The notes beneath the pieces are model-generated. The model was given only the letters and a program-made list of their open reading frames with translations, searched no databases and was not told the DNA's origin. A stretch of DNA of 64,000 nucleotides, from positions 32,073 to 96,072 of the forward strand of contig CALRLF020000007.1 of assembly GCA_943368475.1 (NCBI GenBank). Direction: 5' to 3'. A program made the position numbers and the translations under genes. Source of the DNA: UBA1930 sp943368475 (lineage in GTDB: Bacteria > Bacteroidota > Bacteroidia > Chitinophagales > Chitinophagaceae). Position 1 is the stretch's first letter, and the number at the start of each line of letters is the position of its first letter. Below, piece after piece: positions 34,440 to 43,108 of this stretch.

Positions 34440-37400
34440 ATGAATAGAACTTTAAAAGTGTTATTTTTTGTAGGAATTTTATTTGCAAGCATCCAATCTG
34501 CTAGTGCACAAGTAACTTACACTGCTTTAGCAAATGGAGACCCTACCAATCTATCTAATTGGGATGATGGTGGGGGTGGAAATCCAGTAGATTTTGCTCA
34601 AGGCGATTATTTTATTATACCATCTGGTGTTCATTTAACATTAAATTCTGGTACATGGGCTTTATCTGATGCTTTACTTACTGGAGGGTTGGGGTTAGAA
34701 ATTGAAAGTGGTGCTAGTCTCACTTTTAATGGATCTGCAACTATGACTTTTCCAACAAGTGCTACACAACCTCACACATTTAATATGAATGGTGATTTTG
34801 TGTATAACAGCACAACATTGCTGTCTAGAACTGTAATTGAAGTTACTGGAGCATTCAACAATAATTATGGAGCTGCAACTAATTTTACTTTTGGGCAAAA
34901 TCAAACCTATACATCTGGTACCCTTCAGAATGCAGTAAAATTCGGAAATTTAATTTTATCTAGTGGTGTAACTGTTACTATAATCAGACAAATAACCCTA
35001 GAAGGTTCATTAGATTTAAATTCTGGTTCTACGCTGATTATGACCAATGGAGCTTTAGTTGGTGCATCTTTTACTGGTCAAACAGGTACAGGTACTTTTA
35101 GAACCTCTAATGCTACCAATCCACCATTCCCAGCTAGTCAAACTTGGGCTGGAACTATTGAACTTAATAGAGCTGGTGCACAATTTATTCCAGCCGGTAC
35201 TTATACAAATATTAATGCAACAGGTGGTGCAAGAACCTTAAATACAGGAATAATTTCTATTTCTGGTACATTTACTCCTGGCTCTGGTGCTTATACTGTT
35301 AACTCTAATAACACCTTGAACTTTAATGGTTCAGGTGCTCAAAGTATACCAGTTTTGCCATCAGCAGATTATAGAAATTTAACTGTAACTAATTCTGGGA
35401 GAAAATCTTTAAGTGGAAATGTAACAGTTGTTGGTGTTTTAACTGTTGCCAATGCTGGTGGTATATTAGCTATAAATGGTAACACACTAAATTTACAAGG
35501 TACAGTTTCAATTATAGGTTCTCTGGCAGGTTCTAGTACATCTAATTTAACTGTATCTGGAACTACGGGAGGTGCTACAGGTAACTTAATATTTAATACA
35601 GCATCTGCAACAGATACTTTATTGAACACCTTCACATTGAACAGAACTGGAGCTTCTTCTGCAACATCATTAGGTTCAAATGTTGCCATTACTAATTTAT
35701 TGCAAATTACAAATGGCGATTTAGATTTAAATGGGAGAATCATTACACTAAAATCAACTTCAATTTCAAACACTGCACAGGTTGGTACAGTTGCAGGTAC
35801 AATTACCTACAATAGTGGTTCTTTTACTGTGGAACGTTTTATTCCACAAGGTAACAGAGCAGTTAGAGATTTAGCTGTTGGTGTAAATACTAATAGTAAT
35901 GTTTACTTTTTTGATACTTGGCAAGAAGCTGGGGGAACAGCTAGTGGATTAGGTACACATATAACAGGAAGAGCAGGAGCTTCTCCTGGAGGTGTTGATG
36001 CTACAACTGGCTGCGATATGACAACCTCTGGTGCTACATCATTATGGGATTATGTTAATGGAGTTTGGTCTAGTGGAGTTACGAATACAAAAACTACTAA
36101 GCCCAATGTTTATAAAGGATACAGAATCACTGTTCGTGGAGATCGTTCATTTAACCTTTATGGAACACCTCCAGTAGGTATGAATGCTGCTACAACATTA
36201 AGAGCCAATGGCCAACTAGTTACAGGAACTGTTACTTATACAACTTCTGGAACATCTAATACTGGATTAAGCTCTACCTATAGTTTAAATACAAATAATT
36301 CGAATGGAGATTATAGCTTTTTAGGTAATCCATACGTAGCTGCTATCAATTGGTCTACAATAGGTAAAACAAATTTATCGAACACCTATACTGTATACGA
36401 CCCAACATTAGGTACTTCAGGTGCTTACGTAACTTGGGATGGTGATATTTTATCAAACAGCAATCCTAGTTCGTTTGTAAATCAGTATATACAACCTTAT
36501 CAGGGTTTCTTTATACAAACAACAGCAGCTAGTCCACAATTGGTTATTGCAGAAAGTGATAAAGCTACAGGTGTAGGCTTAACAAGTGTGTTTAGAACAA
36601 ATGCAACTGTAAGTAAAATTTCTTTTACTTTAAGTAAACCAGTTTCTTCTGTTAACAGAACAATGGACGGTTGTGTAGTTGCTTTTGATCCTGCTTTTGA
36701 CAACGGTGTAAATACAAATGATGCTGCTAAATTTTTTAATGGTACAGAAAATATGTCATTATTTACCAACAGCAAAGACTTATCAATCGAACATAGAAAG
36801 CTACCATTACAAACTGATACTTTAGCTTTAAGATTGTGGAATGTTGTAAACAATATGAACTACACCATAACAATTGATGGACGAAGTTTTAATTCTGCTT
36901 ATCAAGCCTATTTAATTGATAAGTTAAACAATTCAGAAAGAGCAATTAAAACAAATGATACTACTTTAATTAGTTTTACTGCAAATACAGCTAATACGCT
37001 TTCTTTTAGCAATAGATTCTATGTTGTGTTTAGAAATAACAATGCATTGCCATTAACAACAATTGCACTTACTGCTACCACAAAAAATAATGGAGTAGAA
37101 GTAAGTTGGAATACAACCAATGAAATTCAGGTTCAATCTTTTGAAATTGAAAGAGCTGATGATGCAAACACTTTTGCTAAAATTGCTACAGCAGCAGCGA
37201 AAAATAATGCAGTTAATAATTATTCAATTTTTGATAAAAATATTACTACAGGGGTTTGGTATTATAGAATTAAAATAATCAATCAAGACGGTTCTTTTAA
37301 ATATAGTAATACAGTTGCAGTTAATTTGAATTTTAAAAATGAACAGTTAATTGTTTATCCAAACCCAGTTAAAGGAAAGCATTTCACTCTTCAGTTGAGC

Positions 37401-37604
37401 AACCTAAAATCTGGTAGTTATACAGTCGAAATGTATAATACTGCCGGACAGTTACAATTGACCAAAAAGCTTACACAAGTAAGTAATACAGCAATAGCTT
37501 CTTTTATAGTTGATTGGGATCAAAATCTTTCAGCTGGTAACTATTCAGTAGTTGTAAAAAATGGCGATGGACTTAGCATAGTTAAAACTATAATCATCGA
37601 ATAA
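34440..37604 (+). CDS. large T9SS type A cargo protein
   Basis: This 1054-residue surface protein has a signal peptide (about 1-24) and a long Ser/Thr/Asn/Gly-rich beta-helix-like region with short repeats (LEIESGASLTFNGSA, TLEGSLDLNSGSTL and LAINGNTLNLQGTVS). Further on there are a globular segment (VERFIPQGNRAVRDL onwards), an FnIII-like domain (about 880-965) and a type A sorting domain (970-1054) beginning LIVYPNPVKG. It probably acts as an adhesin or surface-layer component. It lies 32 bp upstream of the PID-CTERM-like protein gene, so the two are probably co-transcribed. Confidence 0.88.
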   Translation: MNRTLKVLFFVGILFASIQSASAQVTYTALANGDPTNLSNWDDGGGGNPVDFAQGDYFIIPSGVHLTLNSGTWALSDALLTGGLGLEIESGASLTFNGSATMTFPTSATQPHTFNMNGDFVYNSTTLLSRTVIEVTGAFNNNYGAATNFTFGQNQTYTSGTLQNAVKFGNLILSSGVTVTIIRQITLEGSLDLNSGSTLIMTNGALVGASFTGQTGTGTFRTSNATNPPFPASQTWAGTIELNRAGAQFIPAGTYTNINATGGARTLNTGIISISGTFTPGSGAYTVNSNNTLNFNGSGAQSIPVLPSADYRNLTVTNSGRKSLSGNVTVVGVLTVANAGGILAINGNTLNLQGTVSIIGSLAGSSTSNLTVSGTTGGATGNLIFNTASATDTLLNTFTLNRTGASSATSLGSNVAITNLLQITNGDLDLNGRIITLKSTSISNTAQVGTVAGTITYNSGSFTVERFIPQGNRAVRDLAVGVNTNSNVYFFDTWQEAGGTASGLGTHITGRAGASPGGVDATTGCDMTTSGATSLWDYVNGVWSSGVTNTKTTKPNVYKGYRITVRGDRSFNLYGTPPVGMNAATTLRANGQLVTGTVTYTTSGTSNTGLSSTYSLNTNNSNGDYSFLGNPYVAAINWSTIGKTNLSNTYTVYDPTLGTSGAYVTWDGDILSNSNPSSFVNQYIQPYQGFFIQTTAASPQLVIAESDKATGVGLTSVFRTNATVSKISFTLSKPVSSVNRTMDGCVVAFDPAFDNGVNTNDAAKFFNGTENMSLFTNSKDLSIEHRKLPLQTDTLALRLWNVVNNMNYTITIDGRSFNSAYQAYLIDKLNNSERAIKTNDTTLISFTANTANTLSFSNRFYVVFRNNNALPLTTIALTATTKNNGVEVSWNTTNEIQVQSFEIERADDANTFAKIATAAAKNNAVNNYSIFDKNITTGVWYYRIKIINQDGSFKYSNTVAVNLNFKNEQLIVYPNPVKGKHFTLQLSNLKSGSYTVEMYNTAGQLQLTKKLTQVSNTAIASFIVDWDQNLSAGNYSVVVKNGDGLSIVKTIIIE

Positions 37605-37636
37605 TTTAAAATAGAAAATAGGGATAATTGAATTGT

Positions 37637-37984
37637 ATGAAGCATTTAAGAAATATTTGTAATTTTTTTAGTATTTGTTTAGTAACATTATTTATTTCAT
37701 CTTCCCAGGTGAATGCACAATTGGATAATAATACTTTAAATAACGGTTTAGATCCAAACTCAAATAATACAGGAGGTACAGGTTCTAGAACTGGCAACAG
37801 TGGTTTTGATTCTAGGCCAATTGGAACAGATACAGATCCCCTAGACCCAAGTTTAGACCCTCCAACAGACCCAGGTGGTCCAGGTGGAACAGATGATGGT
37901 GCTGTTCCTTTAGATGGTGGTATAAGTGTATTATTGGCAATTGGTATTGCAAGTGGAGTTAAAAAAAATAGGAAAAAGAAATAA
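37637..37984 (+). CDS. small exported protein with PID-CTERM-like exosortase sorting tail
   Basis: This 115-residue protein has a signal peptide (1-27), a low-complexity Asn/Gly/Pro/Asp-rich middle and a tripartite C-terminal tail (90-115): short motif VPLDGG, a hydrophobic helix ISVLLAIGIASGV, and a basic end KKNRKKK. The P(I/L)DGG motif, helix and basic tail are those of PID-CTERM proteins, which exosortase-type transpeptidases are expected to cleave. A convergent exosortase gene lies 40 bp away. ATG 37637 is used; the frame extends to a TTG at 37628 without benefit. Its position after a T9SS cargo suggests a shared surface role. Confidence 0.8.
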   Translation: MKHLRNICNFFSICLVTLFISSSQVNAQLDNNTLNNGLDPNSNNTGGTGSRTGNSGFDSRPIGTDTDPLDPSLDPPTDPGGPGGTDDGAVPLDGGISVLLAIGIASGVKKNRKKK

Positions 37985-38002
37985 CAATTGTAATGCAATA
38001 TT

Positions 38003-38039
38003 AAAAAGACAGACTAGTTTATAATTAGTCTGTCTTTTT
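38003..38039. terminator. bidirectional terminator overlapping the exosortase stop codon
   Basis: A perfect 14-bp stem (AAAAAGACAGACTA / TAGTCTGTCTTTTT) with a 9-nt loop serves both convergent genes. The last codons and the stop of the exosortase gene (38025-38039) form one arm and part of the loop. Confidence 0.9.
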
Positions 38040-38579
38040 ATTTTGATACTTCAAAAATGTAAACATTAGAATGATAATCAAAATATAAGATATTATATTA
38101 TAAGTCGTATGGTGATCTAAACTAAATGGCTTATACCATTTTTTTTGGTTGGCTATTAATAGCGTACATATTCTAACAATATTCGAAAAAATAATTACTG
38201 CAAAACCAATTAAAATCCATCTAATTTTAAAATTAATTTTTCCGCTATTGGCAACAACAAAGGCTGTCCAAAAACTTAAAACACCATAGCCCAAACAGGA
38301 ATAAACCAATTGCACAGATGCTCCGTTTTTTATTTTAATTACGTAGGCAGTAATAATATCTGCTTCGTAGCCTAGTAAAGCCATTAACCCCTTTGAGCCA
38401 AATAAAATTGTATTTCTTAACCAAGTAACATAGTTAAGGTATTGGTCTAACCATTTAAAATAATATTTACCACCCGGTGAAGAAATGCCAATAAAAAAAG
38501 TTGTTCCATAATCTAATACTGCGTAAATCAGTAATAGTTTTAGTGCATATATGTAGAATGCTTTGTCTTTTTTCACCAA
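38025..38579 (-). CDS. exosortase family transpeptidase, short Bacteroidota type
   Basis: This 184-residue integral membrane protein has about five to six hydrophobic helices. Its conserved triad fits exosortase/archaeosortase proteins: Cys95 in LVYSCLGYGV, Arg136 in FSNIVRIC and His156/His157 in DHHTTYNI. Exosortases recognise C-terminal tails made of a motif, a membrane helix and basic residues, cut them and pass the protein to the envelope. The convergent neighbour at 37637-37984 has such a tail. I cannot assign an Xrt subtype. No EPS gene cluster surrounds it, so this looks like a dedicated one-substrate arrangement. Confidence 0.82.
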   Translation of the reverse strand: MVKKDKAFYIYALKLLLIYAVLDYGTTFFIGISSPGGKYYFKWLDQYLNYVTWLRNTILFGSKGLMALLGYEADIITAYVIKIKNGASVQLVYSCLGYGVLSFWTAFVVANSGKINFKIRWILIGFAVIIFSNIVRICTLLIANQKKWYKPFSLDHHTTYNIISYILIIILMFTFLKYQNKKTD

Positions 38580-38704
38580 TAATATTTTGGTAAATATAAA
38601 ATATCAATTAGTAAATCAGGTTTTCTGTTCGATTAAGTTACTCTTTGTTGCTGTATTTTTATTTTATTGCAATTTACATGCGGTTTTGTGCTAATTTAGA
38701 AACC

Positions 38705-39709
38705 ATGAACAGGAGACATTTTTTAAATTTTGGGTCAACATTTTTAGCGTCATTGCCATTTATTTCATTTAAACCCGATCAACAAATTAATAAGCCAGTA
38801 GTAATTTCTACTTGGGATGCTGGTTTAAGGGCTAACAAAGCTGCATGGGAAATTCTGTATAAAAAAGGTAAAGCAATTGATGCTGTTGAAAAAGGCGTAA
38901 TGGTTATAGAGTCAGAAATAAATTGCTGTGTTGGGCTAGGGGCAAATCCTGATAGAGAAGGCATTGTTACATTAGATGCAAGCATAATGGACAGTAATGG
39001 TAATTGTGGTGCCGTTGCTTTCTTAGAAAATATCGAACATCCTATTGCTGTTGCTAGAAGGGTTATGGAAAATACACCTCATGTTTTTTTGGTTGGAGAG
39101 GGTGCACAAAAATTTGCACTTTCTGAAGGGTTCGAATTGCAAAAAAAAGGGTTAAGCAAAGATGCTAAGCAAGCTTACGATGAGTGGTTAAAAAAATCCA
39201 ACTACCAACCAGGTATTAATCGTGAAAACAAAACACACAACAACAATAATTTACCTGTAAGTAACGAATTTAATCATGATACCATTGGAATGTTGGCCTT
39301 AGATGCTCAAGGTAATTTAAGTGGTAGCTGCACCACAAGTGGACAAGCATTTAAAATGAGGGGTAGAGTTGGCGATTCTCCAATTATTGGCTCTGGCTTA
39401 TTTGTAGACAATGAAATTGGTGCTGCATGTGCTACAGGACAAGGAGAAGACGTAATTCGTATTGCAGGTTCGCATTTGGTTGTTGAGTTAATGCGTCAAG
39501 GCTTTTCTCCTAAACAAGCTTGTAAAAAAGCAGTTGAACGACTAGTGAAATTGAAAGGTGCACAAAACTGTAAGAATATTCAAGTATGTTTTATTGCTAT
39601 TAATAAAAAAGGTGAAACTGGATCTTATAGCTTACACAGTGGTTTTAACTACGCCATTTATTCTACCAAAGAAACCAACCTGCTTAAAAACTCAAACTAC
39701 CTTTTATAA
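38705..39709 (+). CDS. N4-(beta-N-acetylglucosaminyl)-L-asparaginase family hydrolase, exported
   Basis: This 334-residue Ntn-hydrolase of the asparaginase-2 / glycosylasparaginase family has HDTIGM, where the Thr (residue 193) becomes the N-terminal nucleophile after self-cleavage, and GSCTTSG, which helps bind the substrate. The N-terminus MNRRHFLNFGSTFLASLPF has a twin-arginine-like signal. Glycosylasparaginases release GlcNAc from Asn-linked glycopeptides; isoaspartyl peptidase activity is an alternative. ATG 38705 is preferred over an upstream 38645 start because of the signal and a TAATTTAG box at 38692-38699. The cutC gene follows after one base. Confidence 0.87.
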   Translation: MNRRHFLNFGSTFLASLPFISFKPDQQINKPVVISTWDAGLRANKAAWEILYKKGKAIDAVEKGVMVIESEINCCVGLGANPDREGIVTLDASIMDSNGNCGAVAFLENIEHPIAVARRVMENTPHVFLVGEGAQKFALSEGFELQKKGLSKDAKQAYDEWLKKSNYQPGINRENKTHNNNNLPVSNEFNHDTIGMLALDAQGNLSGSCTTSGQAFKMRGRVGDSPIIGSGLFVDNEIGAACATGQGEDVIRIAGSHLVVELMRQGFSPKQACKKAVERLVKLKGAQNCKNIQVCFIAINKKGETGSYSLHSGFNYAIYSTKETNLLKNSNYLL

Positions 39710-39710
39710 T

Positions 39711-40433
39711 ATGCTTTTAGAAGTTGCAGTTTTTAATGTAGCATCGGCATTAGCTGCTTCAAAAGCAGGTGCTGATAGGCTTGAGTTATGTGATAATAAT
39801 TTCGAAGGTGGCACAACTGCATCTTATGGAACATTGCTTTTGGTTAAAGAACATGTTAAGATTCCAGTGTTTCCAATAATTAGACCAAGAGGTGGTGATT
39901 TTTGTTATTCTCAAGATGAGTTTGCAGTAATGAAAAAAGATATTCAGTTATGCAAAAAATTGGGCTTTGGAGGTGTTGTTTTTGGAATTTTAAACAATGA
40001 TGGAACTGTTGATTCAGGCAGAACTGCTGCATTAGTAAATTTGGCTTATCCATTGGATGTTACTTTTCACAGGGCTTTTGATAGAACAGTAGAACCTTTT
40101 GCAGCTTTAGAGCAAATCATAAATACTGGTTGTACGAGAATATTAACTAGTGGACAAATGCCTAACGCAATTGATGGTTTGCAAACAATAAAACAATTGG
40201 TAGATGCTGCCACCAACAGAATTGTAATAATGCCAGGCAGTGGAATTAGAAGTAACAATATTCAGCAAATTGCTGAATATGCTGGAGTCGAAGAATTACA
40301 TTCATCGGCAAAAAAAATGCTGATGAATGAAAACATATTCAAAAAAGTATCTATGCAAGAAGAAAACAAAAACATAGGTGTAGATGAAGAAGAAATAGCA
40401 GTAATGAAAAAAATATTTCAACAAATTAAGTAA
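39711..40433 (+). CDS. cutC: CutC family protein
   Basis: This 240-residue TIM-barrel protein shows LEVAVFNVASALAASKAGADRLELCD at the N-terminus (given here in part), FPIIRPRGGDF, VTFHRAFD, and RILTSGQ, all CutC hallmarks. CutC was described as a copper homeostasis protein, but its direct role is debated. I use ATG 39711, one base after the asparaginase stop codon; a longer frame from 39558 would run antiparallel-free but inside the previous gene and lacks conservation. The two genes form an operon ending in a terminator at 40437-40461. Confidence 0.92.
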   Translation: MLLEVAVFNVASALAASKAGADRLELCDNNFEGGTTASYGTLLLVKEHVKIPVFPIIRPRGGDFCYSQDEFAVMKKDIQLCKKLGFGGVVFGILNNDGTVDSGRTAALVNLAYPLDVTFHRAFDRTVEPFAALEQIINTGCTRILTSGQMPNAIDGLQTIKQLVDAATNRIVIMPGSGIRSNNIQQIAEYAGVEELHSSAKKMLMNENIFKKVSMQEENKNIGVDEEEIAVMKKIFQQIK

Positions 40434-40436
40434 AAA

Positions 40437-40461
40437 AAATCCCCGAATTTTTCGGGGATTT
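40437..40461. terminator. bidirectional terminator between cutC and ndk
   Basis: An 11-bp stem (AAATCCCCGAA / TTCGGGGATTT) with a 3-nt loop and A/T runs on both sides lies between the convergent cutC and ndk genes. Confidence 0.9.
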
Positions 40462-40466
40462 TTCAA

Positions 40467-40883
40467 TTAAAATCTTTCTAAACCAGAGAAGAAAAAGCTA
40501 CCCTCTATTGCAGCATTTTCGTCACTATCACTTCCGTGAACTGCATTTTCACCAACCGATGCAGCATATTTTTTTCTGATAGTACCTTCTTCTGCATTTG
40601 CAGGATTGGTAGCACCAATCAACGTTCTAAAATCAGCCACTGCATTTTCTTTTTCTAAAATTGCAGCTACAATTGGTCCGCTACTCATAAACTCAACCAA
40701 TTCTCCATAAAAAGGACGCTCTTTGTGTATCGCATAAAATTCTCCTGCTTGTTCAGCAGTTAATTTTGTCCATTTCATAGCTTTTACGCTGAAACCTGCT
40801 TTCAGCATCATGTCTAAAATTGCACCTGTGTAACCTTTAGCTGTTGCATCAGGTTTAATCATGGTAAATGTTCTGTTGCTCAT
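40467..40883 (-). CDS. ndk: nucleoside diphosphate kinase
   Basis: This 138-residue protein matches Ndk, which transfers the gamma-phosphate between NTPs and NDPs. It has TMIKPDAT near the N-terminus, RPFYGELVEFMSSGP, and NAVHGSDS with the phospho-accepting His116. I use ATG 40883 (MSNRTF), which fits the usual family length; ATG 40892 adds three residues and is equally possible. The longest frame (from 40910) overlaps the -7 box at 40908-40915 and is excluded. Confidence 0.95.
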   Translation of the reverse strand: MSNRTFTMIKPDATAKGYTGAILDMMLKAGFSVKAMKWTKLTAEQAGEFYAIHKERPFYGELVEFMSSGPIVAAILEKENAVADFRTLIGATNPANAEEGTIRKKYAASVGENAVHGSDSDENAAIEGSFFFSGLERF

Positions 40884-40907
40884 AATATTCATTTTCTTAA
40901 TTCGCCG

Positions 40908-40915
40908 CAAATGTA
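40908..40915 (-). promoter_or_regulatory. -7 promoter box TACATTTG of ndk
   Basis: An exact TAnnTTTG match on the minus strand, 24 nt before the ATG at 40883. Confidence 0.5.
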
Positions 40916-41046
40916 GGGTTATAAAACACTCAATTCAATAATCTTATTGCAAAATGTATTTTTTCACAAGTTCTTTTGTTTTCAACTAAAAAATAGTTAA
41001 TGCTATTATTCATTGAGCAAAATGGGTGCAATATGTTCAATTCCAT

Positions 41047-41054
41047 TACATTTG
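41047..41054 (+). promoter_or_regulatory. -7 promoter box TACATTTG of nrnA
   Basis: An exact match ending 9 nt before the ATG at 41064, implying a leader of only a few nucleotides. Confidence 0.5.
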
Positions 41055-41063
41055 CCCACATTT

Positions 41064-42071
41064 ATGCAGCCAATTAAAGATTTTTTTGCTCAAATTACGC
41101 AACCCCAAAAGGTAATTATTACTACACATCAAAAGCCAGATGGTGATGCAATGGGCAGTTCTTTGGGTTTATACCATTTTTTACTTCAATTCGGGCATCA
41201 GGTAACAGTGATTTCTCCAACCAATTGGGCTAATTTTTTAGATTGGATGCCAGGCGTTAATACGGTTGTAGATTTTGAATTGAACAAAGAAAAATGTAAA
41301 CAATTGGTTGATGAAGCAGATGTGATTTTTTGCCTCGATTTTAATATTCTGCATCGAACCAAGCATTTAGAACCATTATTAAAACATGCAAACTGCACCA
41401 GAGTTTTAATAGATCATCACGAACAACCACAGGTTGAAATGTTTCACTATGGCATAAGTTCTACTGCAAAAAGCAGCACCTGTGAAATGGTGTATGATTT
41501 TATAATAGATAGTGGTCATGCTAACAAAATTAATTTAGATGTTGCTGCGTGTTTATATACAGGGTTAATGACAGATACAGGCTCTTTTCGTTTTCCTTCT
41601 ACAACAGCATCGGTTCATAGAATGATTGCTTTTTTCAAAGATTTAGGATTAAAGCATACACCCATACACGATAATATTTACGATAATTTTCTAGAGAATA
41701 GGTTGCGTTTTATTGGCTTCGTTTTAAATAATAGAATGGAAGTATTATACGAATACAATACAGCAATCATGTATGTTTACAGGAATGATTTGCAAAAATT
41801 TGATATTAAAACTGGAGATACAGAAGGATTGGTAAATTACCTATTAACCATTCAAGGTATTAAGTTAGCTGCAATTGTTATAGATAGAGATGAAGAAAGA
41901 AAATGGAGTTTTAGAAGCAAAGGCAACTTCGATGTAAATACATTTGCAAGGCTGCATTTTGAAGGTGGTGGACATTTTAACGCATCTGGTGGAAGAAGCA
42001 GTGAAGGTGTAGATGCAACCGTTAAAAAATTTAAACAAGTTATTCAACAATACGAATCACAATTACAATAA
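41064..42071 (+). CDS. nrnA: bifunctional oligoribonuclease / pAp phosphatase, DHH family (NrnA-like)
   Basis: This 335-residue DHH-DHHA1 phosphoesterase has HQKPDGDAMGSSLGL (22-36), DFN and LIDHHEQ (Mn-binding motifs), TDTGSFRFPSTTA and, in the DHHA1 domain, FEGGGHFNASGGR. Such enzymes degrade nanoRNA to mononucleotides and dephosphorylate pAp or cyclic-dinucleotide products. The ATG at 41064 is chosen because the -7 box lies between it and the alternative start at 41013. The FKBP lipoprotein gene follows after 6 bp. Confidence 0.93.
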   Translation: MQPIKDFFAQITQPQKVIITTHQKPDGDAMGSSLGLYHFLLQFGHQVTVISPTNWANFLDWMPGVNTVVDFELNKEKCKQLVDEADVIFCLDFNILHRTKHLEPLLKHANCTRVLIDHHEQPQVEMFHYGISSTAKSSTCEMVYDFIIDSGHANKINLDVAACLYTGLMTDTGSFRFPSTTASVHRMIAFFKDLGLKHTPIHDNIYDNFLENRLRFIGFVLNNRMEVLYEYNTAIMYVYRNDLQKFDIKTGDTEGLVNYLLTIQGIKLAAIVIDRDEERKWSFRSKGNFDVNTFARLHFEGGGHFNASGGRSSEGVDATVKKFKQVIQQYESQLQ

Positions 42072-42077
42072 CAAACA

Positions 42078-43013
42078 ATGAGAATTTTAACAACAGTTCT
42101 TGCAGCGTCAACTTTATTTTTTGCCAGCTGCAACAAATTTGAAAAGACAAAATCGGGTATGCCTTATAAAATTATTAAGGGTAATGCCAAAGAAAAATTG
42201 AAGCAAGGTCAAATGATTGCTATACACGTTGAGTATAAACTGAAAGACAGTGTATTGAACAACACATTTGGGCATATTCCTATTTACTTTGCTATCGATA
42301 CTGCACGTTTTGGTAAATACAATTTTGCTGAATTGATTACTAAATGTGGTGTTGGCGATAAGGTAGAATTTAGATTAAGTATTGATACTTTGAAAAAGAT
42401 GGGGCAACTTGAGTACAATAAAGATTTTAAACGTGGTGATTATATTAACGGAAAAGTAGAGTTCATAAAATCATTTGCCAGTGAAAATGAAATGAAAGAT
42501 GATTATGCCAAGCAAATCGAAGCGGAAAAGCAGCGTGAATTAAAAGATGTAAAAGAGTATGCTGCTAAGAAAAATTACAAAACAGAAACAACACCAGGTG
42601 GTGTAGCTGTTGTTATTGATAATGCAGGACAAGGTCCAAGATTAGATAGCGGTAAATTGGCTAAGATTTTTTACAAAGGAACTTTATTAAGCAATGGTAA
42701 AGAATTTGATAGCAATGTTAAGAATGGCGTTAAAGGTGAACCTTTACCAGTTGTAGTTGGTACAGGTGGTGTTATTCCTGGTTGGGATGAAGGGTTGAAA
42801 TTATTTGCCAAAGGTGGAAAAGGTAAATTAATTATTCCAGCGATGATGGCTTATGGAATGCAGGGTGCAGGTGCAGCAATACCTCCTTATGCAAACCTTG
42901 TATTTGAAATTGAAGTAGCCGATGTAACTGATGCTCCAGCTCCACAAGCTGCTAAGCCTGATATGGTTGCTCCAATGCCAACAGAACCTAAGAAAGACGA
43001 AAAGAAAAAATAA
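42078..43013 (+). CDS. FKBP-type peptidyl-prolyl isomerase lipoprotein, two FKBP-like domains
   Basis: This 311-residue protein has a lipoprotein signal ending FFASC (Cys18). A degenerate FKBP-like domain (about 25-135) is joined by a charged helix to a canonical FKBP domain (about 190-285) with AKIFYKGTLLSNGKEFDS, VIPGWDEGL and IPPYANLVFEIEV, followed by a Pro/Ala/Lys tail. It probably acts as an outer-membrane-anchored folding factor in the periplasm. It follows nrnA by 6 bp. Confidence 0.9.
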   Translation: MRILTTVLAASTLFFASCNKFEKTKSGMPYKIIKGNAKEKLKQGQMIAIHVEYKLKDSVLNNTFGHIPIYFAIDTARFGKYNFAELITKCGVGDKVEFRLSIDTLKKMGQLEYNKDFKRGDYINGKVEFIKSFASENEMKDDYAKQIEAEKQRELKDVKEYAAKKNYKTETTPGGVAVVIDNAGQGPRLDSGKLAKIFYKGTLLSNGKEFDSNVKNGVKGEPLPVVVGTGGVIPGWDEGLKLFAKGGKGKLIIPAMMAYGMQGAGAAIPPYANLVFEIEVADVTDAPAPQAAKPDMVAPMPTEPKKDEKKK

Positions 43014-43032
43014 GTGTTCAATACAATTTTTA

Positions 43033-43060
43033 AAGGTGCTGTAAGAAATTACAGCACTTT
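43033..43060 (+). terminator. Rho-independent terminator after the FKBP lipoprotein gene
   Basis: The stem AAGGTGCTGTAA / TTACAGCACTTT (one G-T pair) with a GAAA loop is followed by a T run. Confidence 0.85.
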
Positions 43061-43108
43061 TTTTATTTACTGAATTGTTTGCCGTATTTTACATTTAAAA
43101 TTAATCAC

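Noticed and set aside
35369..35773. 134-codon minus-strand ORF inside the large T9SS gene
   Set aside because: It mirrors the repetitive Ser/Thr/Gly-rich coding sequence and shows Val/Pro-rich composition typical of an antisense frame.
37606..37998. 130-codon minus-strand ORF opposite the PID-CTERM-like gene
   Set aside because: It is a shadow of the low-complexity plus-strand gene (Pro/Gly/Ser-rich translation of Asn/Gly/Asp codons) and runs through the region whose plus-strand product has a signal peptide and sorting tail.
38580..38704. 20-codon N-terminal extension of the asparaginase gene from 38645
   Set aside because: The internal ATG at 38705 begins a typical twin-arginine-like signal, and a promoter-like TAATTTAG lies inside the extension.
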